A stretch of DNA of 64,000 nucleotides from Meandrina meandrites (taxonomy: Eukaryota > Cnidaria > Anthozoa > Scleractinia > Meandrinidae). Made by a program: the position numbers and the translations under genes. Below are positions 12,474 to 25,065 of the stretch, piece after piece. Position 1 is the stretch's first letter. Every line of letters begins with the position of its first letter. The DNA is taken from assembly GCA_963693305.1 (NCBI GenBank), contig OY855906.1:28060289-28124288 (forward strand). Reading direction: 5' to 3'. The notes beneath the pieces were generated by a model. The model was not told the origin of the DNA. It searched no databases and saw only the letters and a program-made list of their open reading frames with translations.

Positions 12474-13375
12474 TTAAGGAAAACGTGATAAGCAGAAAAG
12501 CCATCTGATTGTTTTCTTTACTTCTTGTCTTACACCTCTTATCTTCCAACAGTAAAGAATTGGGTTAAGAGATGAGTTAAACGTAAGGAGCGATAATGTT
12601 AGTTCCCAGGCCAAGGCAAGAGCTGGTGGATATTGACCAGTTAAACCGACTACAATTGTTGATATACCAAATGGAAAATAACAGGCTACTAATGCCATTT
12701 GCACCCAAAGTGCACTGGACACTGTCTTCTTGTATCGTTCTATATTCAATGGACTTCTTTCTTCGTTCGGTTGCCATTGTTGGACATGGTCTTGATGATG
12801 GCGGAGCGTAAGATAAATTTTAGTGTAACAGAAGGTTGAGGTTACTGTACATAGCAACAGCCCTACGCAGATGATAGTCGTAGTAATAAGGTAGTTGTAG
12901 AAATATGTCATTGCCGTAGCAGTGCTAAAAAGCCAAAACTGAATTACAAAGATCCAAACTCGTCTCAAAGTTACAACCTGTCTGTATCTCAGCCCCAATA
13001 ACAAGGCAAGAAGTCTGTCTACACTTATTGCAGTCAATGTTATTCCTGAAACTCCACAAAAAATTACAGCTGCGATTTTAGAAACGGTGTCAAGATAGTA
13101 ACAACGTTTAGGGTCATTTGAAGACATGAAAAATGTAATGTGGAGTGGCAGTAGAATGAGTCCCACGCAAAGATCGGTGCTTGCAAGGCAACGAAACAGC
13201 AGCTTTGATGAGACATGAAGATACGCCACTTTTGGAAGGGCGACAATGATCAGAACATTTTCCAAAAATGCCGTGATGGATATGAAAATATTCAGTGTTG
13301 ATATAAATATGTCTAGATTTTTACTGTAGATCCCCGAGCAAGAGAAGTTTTGGGTAGACGTTAGGTTTCCATCAT
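12474..13375 (-). CDS. class A (rhodopsin-like) orphan GPCR, possible start frameshift
   Basis: An intronless seven-helix receptor. Seen: a TM1-like stretch (ISITAFLENVLIIV), a TM2 segment with ASTDLCVGLILLPL, the TM3 end SVDRLLALLLGLRYR (D-R-L in place of DRY), a TM6 CYFPFG in place of CWxP, and a TM7 NSSLNPILYCW (NPxxY form) followed by a basic tail. This matches the large cnidarian-specific class A families with unknown ligand. The open frame extends upstream of 13265 to a stop at 13389-13391 but contains no ATG ahead of TM1. Two adjacent ATGs at 13375 and 13372 are one base out of frame. So the gene has either lost one base after the start (pseudogene or assembly error) or begins in an unseen upstream exon. 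The decayed relative at 18610-19428 keeps an in-frame ATG before the same TM1, which supports a single-exon original. Confidence 0.75.
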
Positions 13376-13391
13376 CAATACGTAACTTCTA

Positions 13392-14359
13392 TTCGACCAC
13401 CAGTGACAGAAAACGTCTAAACTTTCACTTGTGTAGCTTGCAGTCTCGTACTTCACCTATAAGGCAAACACGAATCAAAGGACAGCATAATGAATTGAAT
13501 AACAACCTACTCATACTTAATTCGTTGCGTTTCGACTATTTTACATAGTCTAAAAATCTAATATTGGAAGTGTTTTATGTCCTCCAGATCTGTTTTTCGG
13601 TAGAATGCATAATTAGTAGCTACAGTGGAAAAGAAATAAGCGACCCTCGGTACTTCCCAGTATGAGCCGCGGGCTTGCACGATAAAATGCATGATATAAA
13701 TATTAATGCCACTAAGAGTGCTTTCCATCAAACATCACTTAGGGGAAAAGTACTTATAACCACTTTTTTGTGACGCCGTCAAAAAAAAAAAAAAACAATT
13801 GCTGAAAAATTGTTAAAAACAAAATGCAGACAGTTTTAATTTCCTGTTTCAGAATAAATAAAAGTAAGGTACTCAGGAGAAAAAAGAGTAACAGAGGTAT
13901 GCGTAAAAAAATATTTCGTACATCCAAGTTAAAAACGAAATGATCAAAATGCCGCTTTATTCCGCATTTTTACATATTTTCTTATCATTCAGTAGGATAC
14001 ATTAGCAATATATGACGTGGGTGGGAGTTGATTTATTTGTCAAACACATCCATGTGCGCACTACTGAGGTTTTGCGATAATCGAACATTTCGTGTCAAAT
14101 AAACCATGTGAACTGCTGGATTTTGAGAAAATACTGGCATTTATTTCTCATTGAAAGCTGATCAGTCGATAACAGTTGCAGTTGGATTAAATGCCCTTTA
14201 TATGATAATTGAAATCTCTTCTCTCTTTCGAATGTTAGCACGCCCTTTTAGGTTCCCCTCAAAGTACTGCCTCCATTCATAGCAGTTAAATAATACAGCT
14301 ATTTCACGGATTAAAAAATAATAATAATATTTTCACTCACCTTTCTGTTCAGTATTCCA
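13392..14359. other. no gene recognised
   Basis: Upstream flank of the minus-strand GPCR. AT-rich, without recognisable features. Confidence 0.4.
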
Positions 14360-17012
14360 ATATTTAGTTTAGTTCTCGAACCAATTGCTATGTTTAGCCA
14401 ACCACCTGCAATACAGTGAAGGAAAAAGGCTAGGTTTTAAACCTCTCTAAAGATGCGTCGAGCGAAATGTAGAGTTGCCAGTAGCAAATATAGAAAAAAA
14501 AATGAACCATCCCTTATGCAAATTGTAATTGATCAACTGCGTGTAAAGCAGAGGGGCCGATAACGGTCCAAAACCGCACGCAGACATATCACGGGAAGAA
14601 AAAATGAATGATGTTCTAGCAACTAAGTTTACTGAAAATAACCTTTTCTTCCTTCTTTCCTCGCGATATGACAACGAAAAACGTACAATAAAGTATAATC
14701 GTTCGTCCTTGATAAACAAGTCCTCGTATGGCAGCTTTGTGATGGCCAATATTGAGATATATTCTTTTTTCAACAGAATCTTGAGATTGCTGTACAGGAT
14801 ATCAGTGCTATGCAGGCAATGCCTATGGTCATAACAAAGCCGGTAAAATAATGTCGGAACAAGAAATCCAAAAGATTATAACAAAGTCACGTACTTGCCT
14901 GTGTTGGGTGTAACAAAAGCTGATATTTCTTAGTTAAATTTTAGACAATAAACGCAATCACCTTTTCCCTTTAATCGATTTTATCTTCGGCCTCCCATTT
15001 AATCATATCTAGAATAAAAATTGCATAATTCGAGTCCTTTCTGGTTTGGGGAAAGTTAAAATAAAATGAGTATCATTAAACCTTCAAGGGGAATCGAAAA
15101 GCTGTCAGGATTCAACGGTATAGCTACTATAAACAAATACTAATTATTAGTTGTCCGATGAATAAGAAGGTCTACTTACATCTACTTACATCACCTATCA
15201 GATTTCCAATCTGCGTTCGCTATCTTCTTTATGCGACGAGCCGCACCTATGGAACCAAATTTTCAGCTGAGAGGAAATTAATTTCATGAGATCTTCAGTT
15301 GTCAATATCTATCTAGTAAGATCTGCGTTAATTGAGGTGTTCTTACTTATTTTGAAAGCAAAATTTTGCTCTTTACTGTCAAGACTAACCGACAAGTAAA
15401 CAAAATTTGTGAATTTGTGAATGTACACAAATTAATTTTTTAGCCTCGTATAGCCTTTAGTGTGTGCACATCTGTTTAGTTCTCGTGCGAAAAAAAAAAA
15501 TTGACACGTGTAAAGTCGGAAAAACTGCTTTTTTTTTCTTTTAGTTTTCTTGAGAGATTTGGCAACGGGATTGGACACTCACTATTGTGTCAAACCATTA
15601 GCAAACTAGGAGAATTTTCTTAAAAGGACGTCCCAGATAGTAAAGTCTCAGGAATACTCAGATTACAAATGTTTCGTGCAAAATCGTACACGCGAACATT
15701 ATATCAGGCATTGAGTTTCGTGAAAGGATATTTGCCTTGCGAGTTTACCTAAGAGTTAATTTGATAACTAGCATGGTAATAATGCACAAATGTGTTCGGT
15801 AATATAATTCGGATTTACTTTTCTACGGCAGTTACAACATATCTAATTGACTTTCTTTGCGTTTACCAAATTTTGAAACCATCCATGCAAGCCCAAAATG
15901 ACGAAATATGTAACTTTTGAATTCACTGTAGTAGGCAAAGATGAGTCGTTACTGCTTAGCGTTTTATTATATTTTGAGAATTCGATATGCCTTCAGGCGA
16001 GAACATCAAAGAATGAAATGGATACCTTGTTTCTTATCAGTCGGCGTCGAATTAATGCGATCAAATGCGCTTTGAGCATTTCCCATTTCAGTCTGCCTAG
16101 TCGTTATCAAAATAATTCCCTTCGTTCTGTAAAGCCAAACTTCGACGAGTGCGGATTTATTTATTTATTTTTTTTAACTACTTGGCATCGTGGCGTTATT
16201 CTATAAATACATTGTTTGTTCAAATATCATAACGAAAATATTCAAAAACGATTCAAAGAGCGGGTAAAGGGTGAAGGAAAAAAAAAAACGAAGAAAAAAA
16301 AAGAAAAAGAAATAAGAGGTAACACCTAACAAAACAAGAGTTCCACTTTCTACTTCAAAATTATGTCGTGTTCTAGCAGGCTTGTAACGCTTCACCTGAC
16401 AACATTAATTGAAATAGCTGTATGCACAGAGTATTGCCAGGAGTACAATATACACTTTGACTTAAAATTCTGCTATTGTGGGTCGTGTAGTAGCTCTAAT
16501 AAGTTCTCTCGTGAATGGCTTGCCGCCCTTTGAGAGAACAACGTCCCCGGACCCAAAAAACAATAGCAGCTATTACAGTAGAGGACCAGTAGATTTCAAG
16601 CTTACGAGAGTTGCTACATTTTTCTGTTGATCGTCAGCAATATGTTAAATTGAAACTATCAGTCTTAACGGCAAAAGTAAATATACAAAGGGAAATTGCA
16701 ACTCAAAATAACAAGTTCAATGAAAAATATGGAAATCTTTTGTAATCCCTTTTTTTTGGTAATTTATTTTTGTTGCTACTGTTTTGGATATTTTTTTCAT
16801 CTACCAGCGTGTGTATATTTCTTTAAATAGTAATTTTGTCTCTCTCTTCTTTTCTTCCCTTGAAATTAAGCATTGTAATTAAATTTATGTCATGTACGTA
16901 AAATCACTTGTAATTTCACATATATTAACTTAGTAATATCTTGTAAAACACTTCTACTACACGTACCTTCTATGGTTAACTGTTATTTTTTCTTGGAAAT
17001 ACTAATATCTAC
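14360..17012. repeat. tandem duplication, copy 1
   Basis: 14360-15485 and 16895-17012 match 17030-18240 and 18236-18385 respectively. Shared phrases include TTTAGTTTAGTTCT, CTCTCTAAAGA, GCTGTCAGGATTCAACGGTA and TCACTTGTAATTTCACATA. Between the two matching parts, copy 1 has about 1.4 kb (15486-16894) that copy 2 lacks. Either an insertion in copy 1 or a deletion in copy 2 explains this. No gene is recognised in it. Confidence 0.75.
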
Positions 17013-17029
17013 ACTAGCTTTCAATTTAG

Positions 17030-18385
17030 TCCAACTTAGTTTAGTTCTTGAACCGACCACCTACTTAACAATACAGCGAAGGACAAAGGCTAGGTGTTAA
17101 TCCTCTCTAAAGACGTGTCGAGCGAAACGTAAGCTGTCAGTACTAACATAGAAAAAAAAAAATGAACCCTCCCTTATGCAAATTGTAATAGATCAGCTGC
17201 GTGTAAAGCAGAGGGCTGATAACCTTCCAAAATCGCAAGCAGATATATCACGGGAAAAAAATGAATGATGCTCTAGCAACTAAGTCTACTGAAGATAACC
17301 TTTTACTCCTTCTTTCCTCACGATATGACAACGAAAAACGTACAATAAAGTATAATCGTTCGTCCTTGATAAACATGTCCTCGTATGGCAGCTTTGCATG
17401 TGATGGCCAATATTGAGATTTATACTTTTTTTGAACAGAATCTTGAGATTGTTGTACATGATATCAGTGCAACATGGTCATACCAAACCCGGATAAATAA
17501 TGTCGCCACAATTACATTACAAGATATCCAAAAGAGTTAAACAAAGTCACGTACTCGTCTGTGTTTGGCTTAACAAAAGCTGATCTTTTTTAGTAAAATT
17601 TAAGACAATAAACGCAATCACCTTTTCCTTTATATCGATTTTATCTTCGGCCTCCCGTGTAATCATATCTAGAATAAAACAGAATGCATATGTCAGTACT
17701 GCTACACGTAACGCGAAGGAAAAAAGAGTCTTTTATAAATAAAGTTTGTGCTACGGTTTTTTTTAAATTCGAGTCCTTTCTGGTGTGGAAAAAGTTAAAA
17801 TAAAATGAATACAATTAAACTTTTAAGAGGAATCGAAAAGCTGTCAGGATTCAACGGTATAACTAATATAAACTAATACTTATTTTTAGTTGTCCAATGA
17901 ATAGAAAGGTCTACTTACATCATCTATAAGACGATTTCCAATCTGCGTTCGCTGTCTTCTTTATGCGACGAGCCGCAGCTATGAAGCCAAATTTCCAACT
18001 AAGAGGAGATTAAATTCTTATGAAATGCGAAATTTATCATCTTCAGTTGTCAATATCCATCCAGTAAGATTTGTTTTTGTTTTTTTTTAATTGAGTTGTT
18101 CTTATTTATTTTAAAAGCAACATTTTGCTCTTTACTGTCAAGACTAACCGACAAGTAAACAAGTGAATGTACACAAATTAATTTTTTAGCCTTTTTTAGC
18201 CTTAAGTGTGTGCACATCTGTTTCTTTTAGTTCTCTTACGTAAAATCACTTGTAATTTCACATATATTATATATTATTATTTCATATATATTAACCTAGT
18301 AATATCTTGTAAAACACTTCTACTACACGTACCTTGTATGGTTAACTGTTACTTTTTCTTGTAAATACTAATAAACCATTTATAT
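17030..18385. repeat. tandem duplication, copy 2
   Basis: The second copy of the segment described at 14360-17012, in the same orientation and diverged by scattered substitutions and small indels. It also has a local expansion of a TATATTAT tract near 18262. It lies immediately downstream of the decayed GPCR. Confidence 0.75.
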
Positions 18386-18609
18386 ACGTTTAAAAAAAAT
18401 GTTAAATTTAAATATGAGTATACATATTTTTTGTTACTACTTATTCTACAGACTCTCTCCATCGCTTAGCAACAAAAGAACAGTTTACCAAAAGTGGGCA
18501 AATGAACGTGATGATATGTATCGCTTTCTGAAGCTAGCTTCAGTTGAAGCTTGGCGGAGTTGAAGTCCAAAAGTGGCAAAAGGCTCTGCATGAATTTCAA
18601 TAGGTGTTT

Positions 18610-19428
18610 GTGAACATGAAAACAACTGCAACTCCAACAAGGTGTCTAATCGTGTCCTTCACTGATTTTCTTATTTCCTTGCCTTCCAAGAGTAAACTGC
18701 CGTTGCTTCCCGACCTAAGTCAATAGCCACAATACACTGGACACCGTCTTTTTGTATCGTGCTTTATTCAGAGGAATTTTCCACCGTTTTGAAGTCCTTG
18801 GTCAACATAGCCTTGTTATTGGGCTAGATGATGTCGTAGCCCCAGAAAGGTTTTTGTATAAAAGAAAGTAATGCTTATTAAACACAACGATATTATTGTG
18901 AAGACGATCACAGAAACATTATGAATGATTGTAACAACAATGGCATCTGTAGAAAGACACAAAATAACAACAAAGACCCATACTCGGCCTAAAGTTACCA
19001 CATGCATGTTTGTATCTTAACCCTGACATCAGGACAAGAAGTCTGTCCACCCTAATTGCCCTCACCGTCAGAGTAAACAAAGATACTGCACAAAAGAAGC
19101 CAGTAAATAAAAGTAACAACGTTTTTAGTATTCTTTAGACGACATCAAATGTATAACACGAAGAGGCTGTCAAACGAGGCCAGCACAAAGATCGGCGCTC
19201 GCAAGATCGGAGAGAACCTAACAAAAGTTTTGATGGCGCATGAAGTGTGGATGGCTTTCAAAGAGTAATAATGATCACAATTGCAACATTCCCAAGAAAT
19301 GCAGTGACGGAAAGAGAAATGTTAATTGCTGAAATAATGATGGTCTTTCGATTAACTGCGAAAAGCCTTGTATCGAGGAATAAACCTTGAATCGTCGTCT
19401 CATTTTTATCTTGAGTTAATTTTGCCAT
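18610..19428 (-). pseudogene. decayed class A GPCR, paralogue of the 12474 gene
   Basis: It starts with an in-frame ATG at 19428 (MAKLTQDKNETT), then a TM1 (SVTAFLGNVAIVIIITL) that runs into a stop. The homology continues in other frames: SKLLLGSL for TM2, then HVVTLGRVWVFVV after TM3, a TM5 ending ITFFYTKTFLGLRHH, and RYKKTVSSVLW at TM6. The last matches RYKKTVSSALW in the intact relative. It then jumps directly to YSWKAR and IRKSVKDTIRHLV, so most of TM6 and all of TM7 are deleted. Several frameshifts plus this deletion make it clearly non-functional. Confidence 0.85.
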
Positions 19429-21130
19429 TTTCGTCTTCTGGTAGTTAATATGGCCATCGTTAAAATGTTCCTTTACTCTCGCTTGTTACAACGATTTCTC
19501 CAACACTCTTCTTCGTCGAGATGACTTTTCTGTTAACGGAATTAAGATTATTTTACAATTATTTGCCGAAAGCGAAGTGAAATTGGCTAAGATTCACTGA
19601 TCCTGATGCACATAATTGTTTCAGTATAACTTCCAGAGGTGAGTATCAAAAGCTGAAAAATAGCGCAAGTAAACACGGGAAAAGCAAGCATAAGTGTTGG
19701 CTTACACACATGTTAACGAGTTTAATACATCGATTGCATATCAATTACACACAACTAAGCAATAAAACGGAACAAAAGAAACTCTACGAAAAAGACATCA
19801 TGTGGCACCTTTGTTTGCCCGTTAGTAAATTTTGGACAATGGTCCTTATGTTTGTTTACGTCAGACAGACTAGTTTCGCCACCAAGCCTCACTTTCGAAG
19901 TACCAGGGTGTGAATTTAATAGCTAACGAATTCCCAAAGGAGCAAAGATAAAAAAAAAAATCCCACGAGACAATAGCATTAAGGTGGGAGAGAGTATATT
20001 CGCGTAAACGAGGGTTGGTAGAGACGTCTGAGCATATGACGCTATCATGCAAAAGGTCCATTGTGCTTAAAATTATAACCTTACAATGAGAAGAGATGAA
20101 AATATATAAAAAAAATAACGAAAGAAATGGTTCAATTCTAGGAGCTTTTCCAACACGCGAGTAGTAGGACTAATTTTTGTAGAGCGAGCCTTATTACCCC
20201 TTTCCAACTCTAAAATCTACCTGCTCAATCAAAGGTTAAGGTTTTTTTCTGCTTCAATTATTTAGGTGGACCAATTTCGAGCAGAAGTTCACTACAGCTG
20301 ATTTAAAAAGTCAGCTCTGTCCGTTATGATTGGTAGATTTCAATCCATTTTGTTTGTTTTTATTTTTCAGGGTTACTTGTGATTGACGACCGCAAAAACC
20401 CAATCGTTAGTTGGATTTTGAAACTCAGATTTTCCGTGCTATACCAAAAGTATAGTTACATGATTTTCTATTCATTGTTTCTAGCAATTAAAAAACTGAT
20501 TTTAAAAGTTCGCACAATCAATTTAGCTCAAGGACCGATACACCTATGGTTCGAGTAAGTTTGAAAATGGCAAAAAAAAAAAAGGAAATCAATCAATTCC
20601 TGGTGAAAAGTGTCATGAATAAGTAAACAAAAGGACACAAAAAGTTTACCCCCTGTGAGCAAGTTTTAATTTGTTCTAACATTTTCCAAAACATTAGCTA
20701 CCATTTAGGTCTCTCATCGCAACATTGAAGGCATAAGCTACATCCAAATCATGTCCCTTATCATGTCAGTGGATCTGAATTGTCAAAATCGTATTTATTT
20801 CTGCATGGTTCCCTTTACTGCAGCAAAGTAGGGCAGGTTTTGCAGAAGAGGCAATTTTAGTCATTTTCGACGTCAAAAATCTCTAGAAAGGATTTTCAAT
20901 ATCGTTATATTTTATTTTGAATTAAAAGAAACGAATTGCATTTAGAGGACATAGCAATTTTCTGTGGACAAATAACTTTTAGAAACGAGAGCACAAAAAA
21001 TGGAAAATTGCAAAATCTGCATATAAGGTGATCCAGGAAAGGATCAGCTTTTATTATCATAAAAATCTTAAAAACAAAATATATACCTATATGACATCGA
21101 ATAAAATGAACGCTTTACCGACCGTCGACA
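19429..21130. other. no gene recognised
   Basis: Intergenic. Short frames at 19710-19913 and 19870-20061 have no domain. Nothing else is supported. Confidence 0.4.
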
Positions 21131-21177
21131 TGAAGCTTCCACTACTAAACTACCGACAGAAAGAGCCATTCCAGATT

Positions 21178-21985
21178 TGCAAAAAAACGTCCACATTGTA
21201 ACTCAAAACGTACACATTGTACCTTCCTGATGAGATGCCACTACATATTTTAAGCGTACTGATTTTCACTCCAGAGCCGCCAAAGAGTTCCAGATTGCAA
21301 CTGAAAAGGTACTGTTTGTGCCTTCCTGATGAAATATCACCACGTACATTTAACCTAATTTTTACTCCAGAGCCGCAGAAAAGTTCCAGGTTGTAACTGA
21401 ACACATGTACACATTGTGCCTTTCCGCCTAAATACCACGACAAATATTAAGCCAAATATTCACACAAAACTGTACACTTAGTGCCCTCCCGATGAAATGC
21501 CATCACATAAGTTTAGCGTAATTTTCACTCCAGAGCCGCAAAAAAGTTCCAGATTGTAACTGAAGATGTACACATTGTGCCTTTCTGCTGAAATGCCACC
21601 ACATATATTAAGCCCAAATTTCACACCCGAGCAGCCCAAAAGTTCCAGATCGTAACTCAAAATGTACACTTTGTGCCTTCCTGATGAAATGCAACCACAT
21701 ACATTTAGCCTAGTTTTAATTCACTCCAAACCCCCAAAAATGTTCCACATTGCAACTCAAAATGTACTGTTTGTGCTGTTCTGTTTAAATGCCACCACCA
21801 GCATTTAGCCTAATTTTCACTCCAGAGCAGCAAAAAAGTTCCAGATTGCAAATGAAAATGTACTGCTTGTGCATTTTTCTCAAAATGTACACTTTTATGC
21901 TGAAATGCAGCCGCAAATATTGAGCCTAATTTTTACTCCAGAGCGGCAAAAAAGTTCCAGATTGTTACTGAAGATGTACACTGCT
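21178..21985. repeat. degenerate ~96-bp tandem array, copy 2
   Basis: About eight units with phrases TTTTCACTCCAGAGCCGC, AAAAAGTTCCAGATTG and GATGAAATGCCACCACA. It belongs to the same wider family as the array at 10628 but is a distinct subfamily, more uniform in spacing. Minus-strand translation repeats SYNLELFGGSGVKI about every 32 codons, reflecting a period divisible by three rather than demonstrated coding. It ends where the partial TTAA element begins. Confidence 0.8.
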
Positions 21986-22413
21986 GCAACGTCATTTTGA
22001 GAGACATGTTTTTCCAAATTTGTATTTCCATTAATAAAAATTAACATTAATGGATAATTCAACCATTTTCACCTATTTTAATTTTTTTTTCAACTGTTCT
22101 ATAGATTTTGAGTATTTTTCATTAATTTTGGGCGGTTTTCTGACGTTTTGGAAAAAAATTTGAAATACAAGATGGCGGATCCAAGATGGCGACTGTTTTG
22201 ACATCATGATGTAATTGTCACGTGATGTGAAGTCATCACCCCATGTGACGTATATAAAAATATAGAGTTTTGGACATACTATACATCCTGTAAGTTTTAT
22301 TGCGATTGCTTAAATATTCTGGAAGTTACAGAAGGGGGAGGGGTGGGGGGGCTGAATCCCCCCCCCCCCCCAGTCTGAAAATATCCAAAAAAGCTCAGTC
22401 CGAATAGGGTTAA
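21986..22413. mobile_element. truncated copy of a TTAA-ended element
   Basis: Matches, base for base over long stretches, the two flanks of the foldback element (23417-23626 and 27889-28125). It ends in ATAGGGTTAA after a C-rich run, like the full copy, but its left end is missing and joins the tandem array directly. Across the phrase AAGATGGCG-ACTGTTTTGAC it is uninterrupted, so it records what the foldback insertion site looked like before insertion. Confidence 0.8.
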
Positions 22414-22762
22414 TAACAAACTAGACAAGTAATCTATATTCTTCGACACAGCTTCTTAGAGGAAGGTGTGAAAAACACATTGCAATGGGTTTCACCTCCT
22501 TCCGTTCTTCCGTACTTTTGGAAGTTAAGCGCTATTTTCAAAGGAAAATATTTTTCCAACAACAAATGAAAACGTCTTCGTAATCTTCAATTCTTAAGAA
22601 AGTATACACTTTGCTTGGGTTTTCGATAAACGCGGAGCAGTAAAGCAGCTCCAACAGCAGATGCTCGTTTGGTGTATACTGATACCTTAAGATGATGCCG
22701 CAACGTAGATTTTTCCTAAATTACACTCCAACTCCACAAAAAGGTGCAATATTTTAACTCTA
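22414..22762. other. intergenic with one array unit
   Basis: Contains one isolated unit of the ~100-bp array family at about 22690-22760 (GATGCCGCAACGTAGATTTT then CACTCCAACTCCAC). This shows that the array was once continuous through this region. Confidence 0.5.
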
Positions 22763-23138
22763 GTTGCGCGCGCTGTGATTGGTCAGTTCGAGTTCATCAT
22801 TAAAGAAATAAAAAACGCGCCTGAGTGCATTGTTGAGTTATATAAGCACGCGGGAATTTTTTAAGAACACGAGAGAAGTGCATAGAGAAGCACGAGGCGT
22901 AGCCGAGTGCTTCTCGCACTTCTCGAGTGTTCTTAAAAATTCCCAAGTGCTTATATAACTCAACAATGCACGAGGACAAGTTCTTTATTTCTTTTATAAA
23001 ATGTTAAAGAAATTGCGCGCGCTAAAACTTGTGACGTAAGCAGCGTGCATTATAACTCCATAAAGCACGCGCGTGACGTAAGCAGCGTGCTTTATGGAGC
23101 TATAATGAACTCGAACTGACCAATCACAGCGCGCGCAA
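22763..23138. mobile_element. GCGCGC-ended inverted-repeat MITE
   Basis: Terminal inverted repeats read TTGCGCGCGCTGTGATTGG at the left and its complement at the right, extended by the CAGTTCGAGTTCAT phrase. A long internal hairpin (about 22820-22985) pairs TTGTTGAGTTATATAAGCAC with its complement around GCACGAGGCGTAGCCGAGTG. The right half holds extra GACGTAAGCAGCGTGC duplications. It is non-coding. Related ends appear at 49018 and near 60014. Confidence 0.8.
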
Positions 23139-23645
23139 TTACTCGAAAATTTTATAAAGCTCCATAATGCACGCTGCTTACGTGATGAGTTTGAGCGCTC
23201 GCTATTTCCTGAGCATTTTATTTCTTTAACCCTATTCAGACCGGGGGGGGGGGGGGGGGGGGGGGAGGGGGGTCGGAAAGTGGCCGCGCTGACTTTGAAC
23301 GTTATAACTTTTTCAAGATTCAACCAAACGCTGCCAAACTTTACGAGTATTTCTAAAATTTATCTGGGAATAAATTGGTAGGATAGGTTGTTGTGTCTGG
23401 AACTTGACGTTACCATGGCAACGTCATTTTGACAGACATGTTTTTCCAAATTTGTAATTTTTTTGTGTTTCCATTAATAAAAATTAACTTTAATTCCACT
23501 ATTTTCACCTCTTTTAGGTTTTTTTGCACTGTTTTATATATTTTGAGTATTTTTCAGTAATTTTGGGCGGTTTTCTGATGTTTTGGAAAAATTTTGAAAT
23601 CCAAGTTGGCGGATCCAAGATGGCGGGTTGTGCCTAAATCCTACC

Positions 23646-23669
23646 GTCCAGGCCCCAGTTGTTCAAAGA

Positions 23670-23704
<35 letters not shown>

Positions 23705-23797
23705 GGCGGATAAGTGTTGGAAAAACAAACTAGACTATCAACTGGATAGTGATTTACCCGGTGGATAGCGTTATCCAACCTTTGAACAACTGGGGCC
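23646..23797. mobile_element. GGCCCCAGTTG MITE in the left foldback arm
   Basis: A ~150-bp hairpin with ends GGCCCCAGTTGTTCAAAG and CTTTGAACAACTGGGGCC (right end loosely matched) and internal complementary phrases (GATAACGCTATCCACCGG). It splits the phrase CCGTCCAGAAGG in the left arm. The right arm keeps that phrase intact, so the insertion is exact and younger than the palindrome. The duplicated target is 1-3 bp (CCA at most). Confidence 0.85.
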
Positions 23798-25065
23798 AGA
23801 AGGACAGCCGAGGAGTGCTGGGAACGAGTTTCCGACTCGAGAAGTATTCGGAGATTCTCGGCAATTCCAATATGGCGGATTTTATCCCATCAGTAATCAC
23901 TTATTTACGCGAGCAAGCAGTGAATAACAAGAGAAGTATGTTTTTATTTATCTTTCCGCGTTTAGAATACCGCATAAAGAGTACTGCATTGAATTATTTC
24001 CAATGCTTCAAGCCTCGTACTTTCGTGAGTTCTTAGACTGTCAGCCGTTTGCAACTATACTTCATGCACATGACATGCTTTAATCGAAGAAGTAAGCTTT
24101 TAATAAGCGCTTGTAAAGGTAAATTAAAAAATAATATTTAAAGTTATCTTGTTGAAAATAATTTCTTTCGTTCTCTCGGTACACCGTCAAATCATTTTGC
24201 CTGTCCCTCTGCTCGGTAGTATTGAAGACTTATTAATAAATACTACCACCCAGAGGGACAGGCCGTATAAATCTGTGTATTTAGGCAACTGGCTTAAATA
24301 CATTCACAACTTGATTCGTAATACTGTTCTACACATTCCTCTTAACATTTAAACTAGTTTTAGAATCACTCCACGGGGATATTTTGAAGTTCTTGTTGAA
24401 TTTGTTGTATTGTCCCTCTAGACGGTAGTACATATAAAATACTACCATCCAGAAGGACAGGCCACATAAATAGACAACCAACTTTGAATTGATTCGCTTG
24501 TTAACACATAGCAATGTTCCATGTCATCCCCTTCATTTGCGGACCGGTTTGGGATCTTTCAACAGGAACATTTTCGTGTTCTCATTGTCTTGTCCCTCTG
24601 CCTGGTAGGACATTAGTAAATACTACCACCCAGGGGGACAGGCTGCATAATTAGACAACCAGCTTTTAAACTATTCACCAGTTATTGGTAACACATGACA
24701 GTTTTTATGTGTTCCTCTTTACTCATGTAGACTAGTTAGCTTAGAATCACTCAGTGGGAATATTTTCATGTTCTTGTTGTGATGTCCCTCTGCCTGGTAG
24801 GATGTAATGTAATACTATCGCCTAGAGGGACAGGCTCTATAGTTTAGCAACCAAGTTTGATTTCATTCACTGATTAACACATAACAGTGTTTCATGCATT
24901 CCCTTTCACTTTTCACTCACATTCTAGTTAAGAATCATTCAATAGGGAAACTTTCACGTTCTTGTTGCATTGTCCCTCTGCCTGGTAGGACATAATGAAA
25001 TACTACCACCCAGAGGGACAGGTTGTATATTTAATCAACTGGCTTTTTCTCTATTCACCGGTTTT

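Noticed and set aside
23037..23200. GACGTAAGCAGCGTGC repeats as cAMP-response-type promoter elements
   Set aside because: They are part of the MITE's inverted repeats, so a regulatory reading has no independent support.
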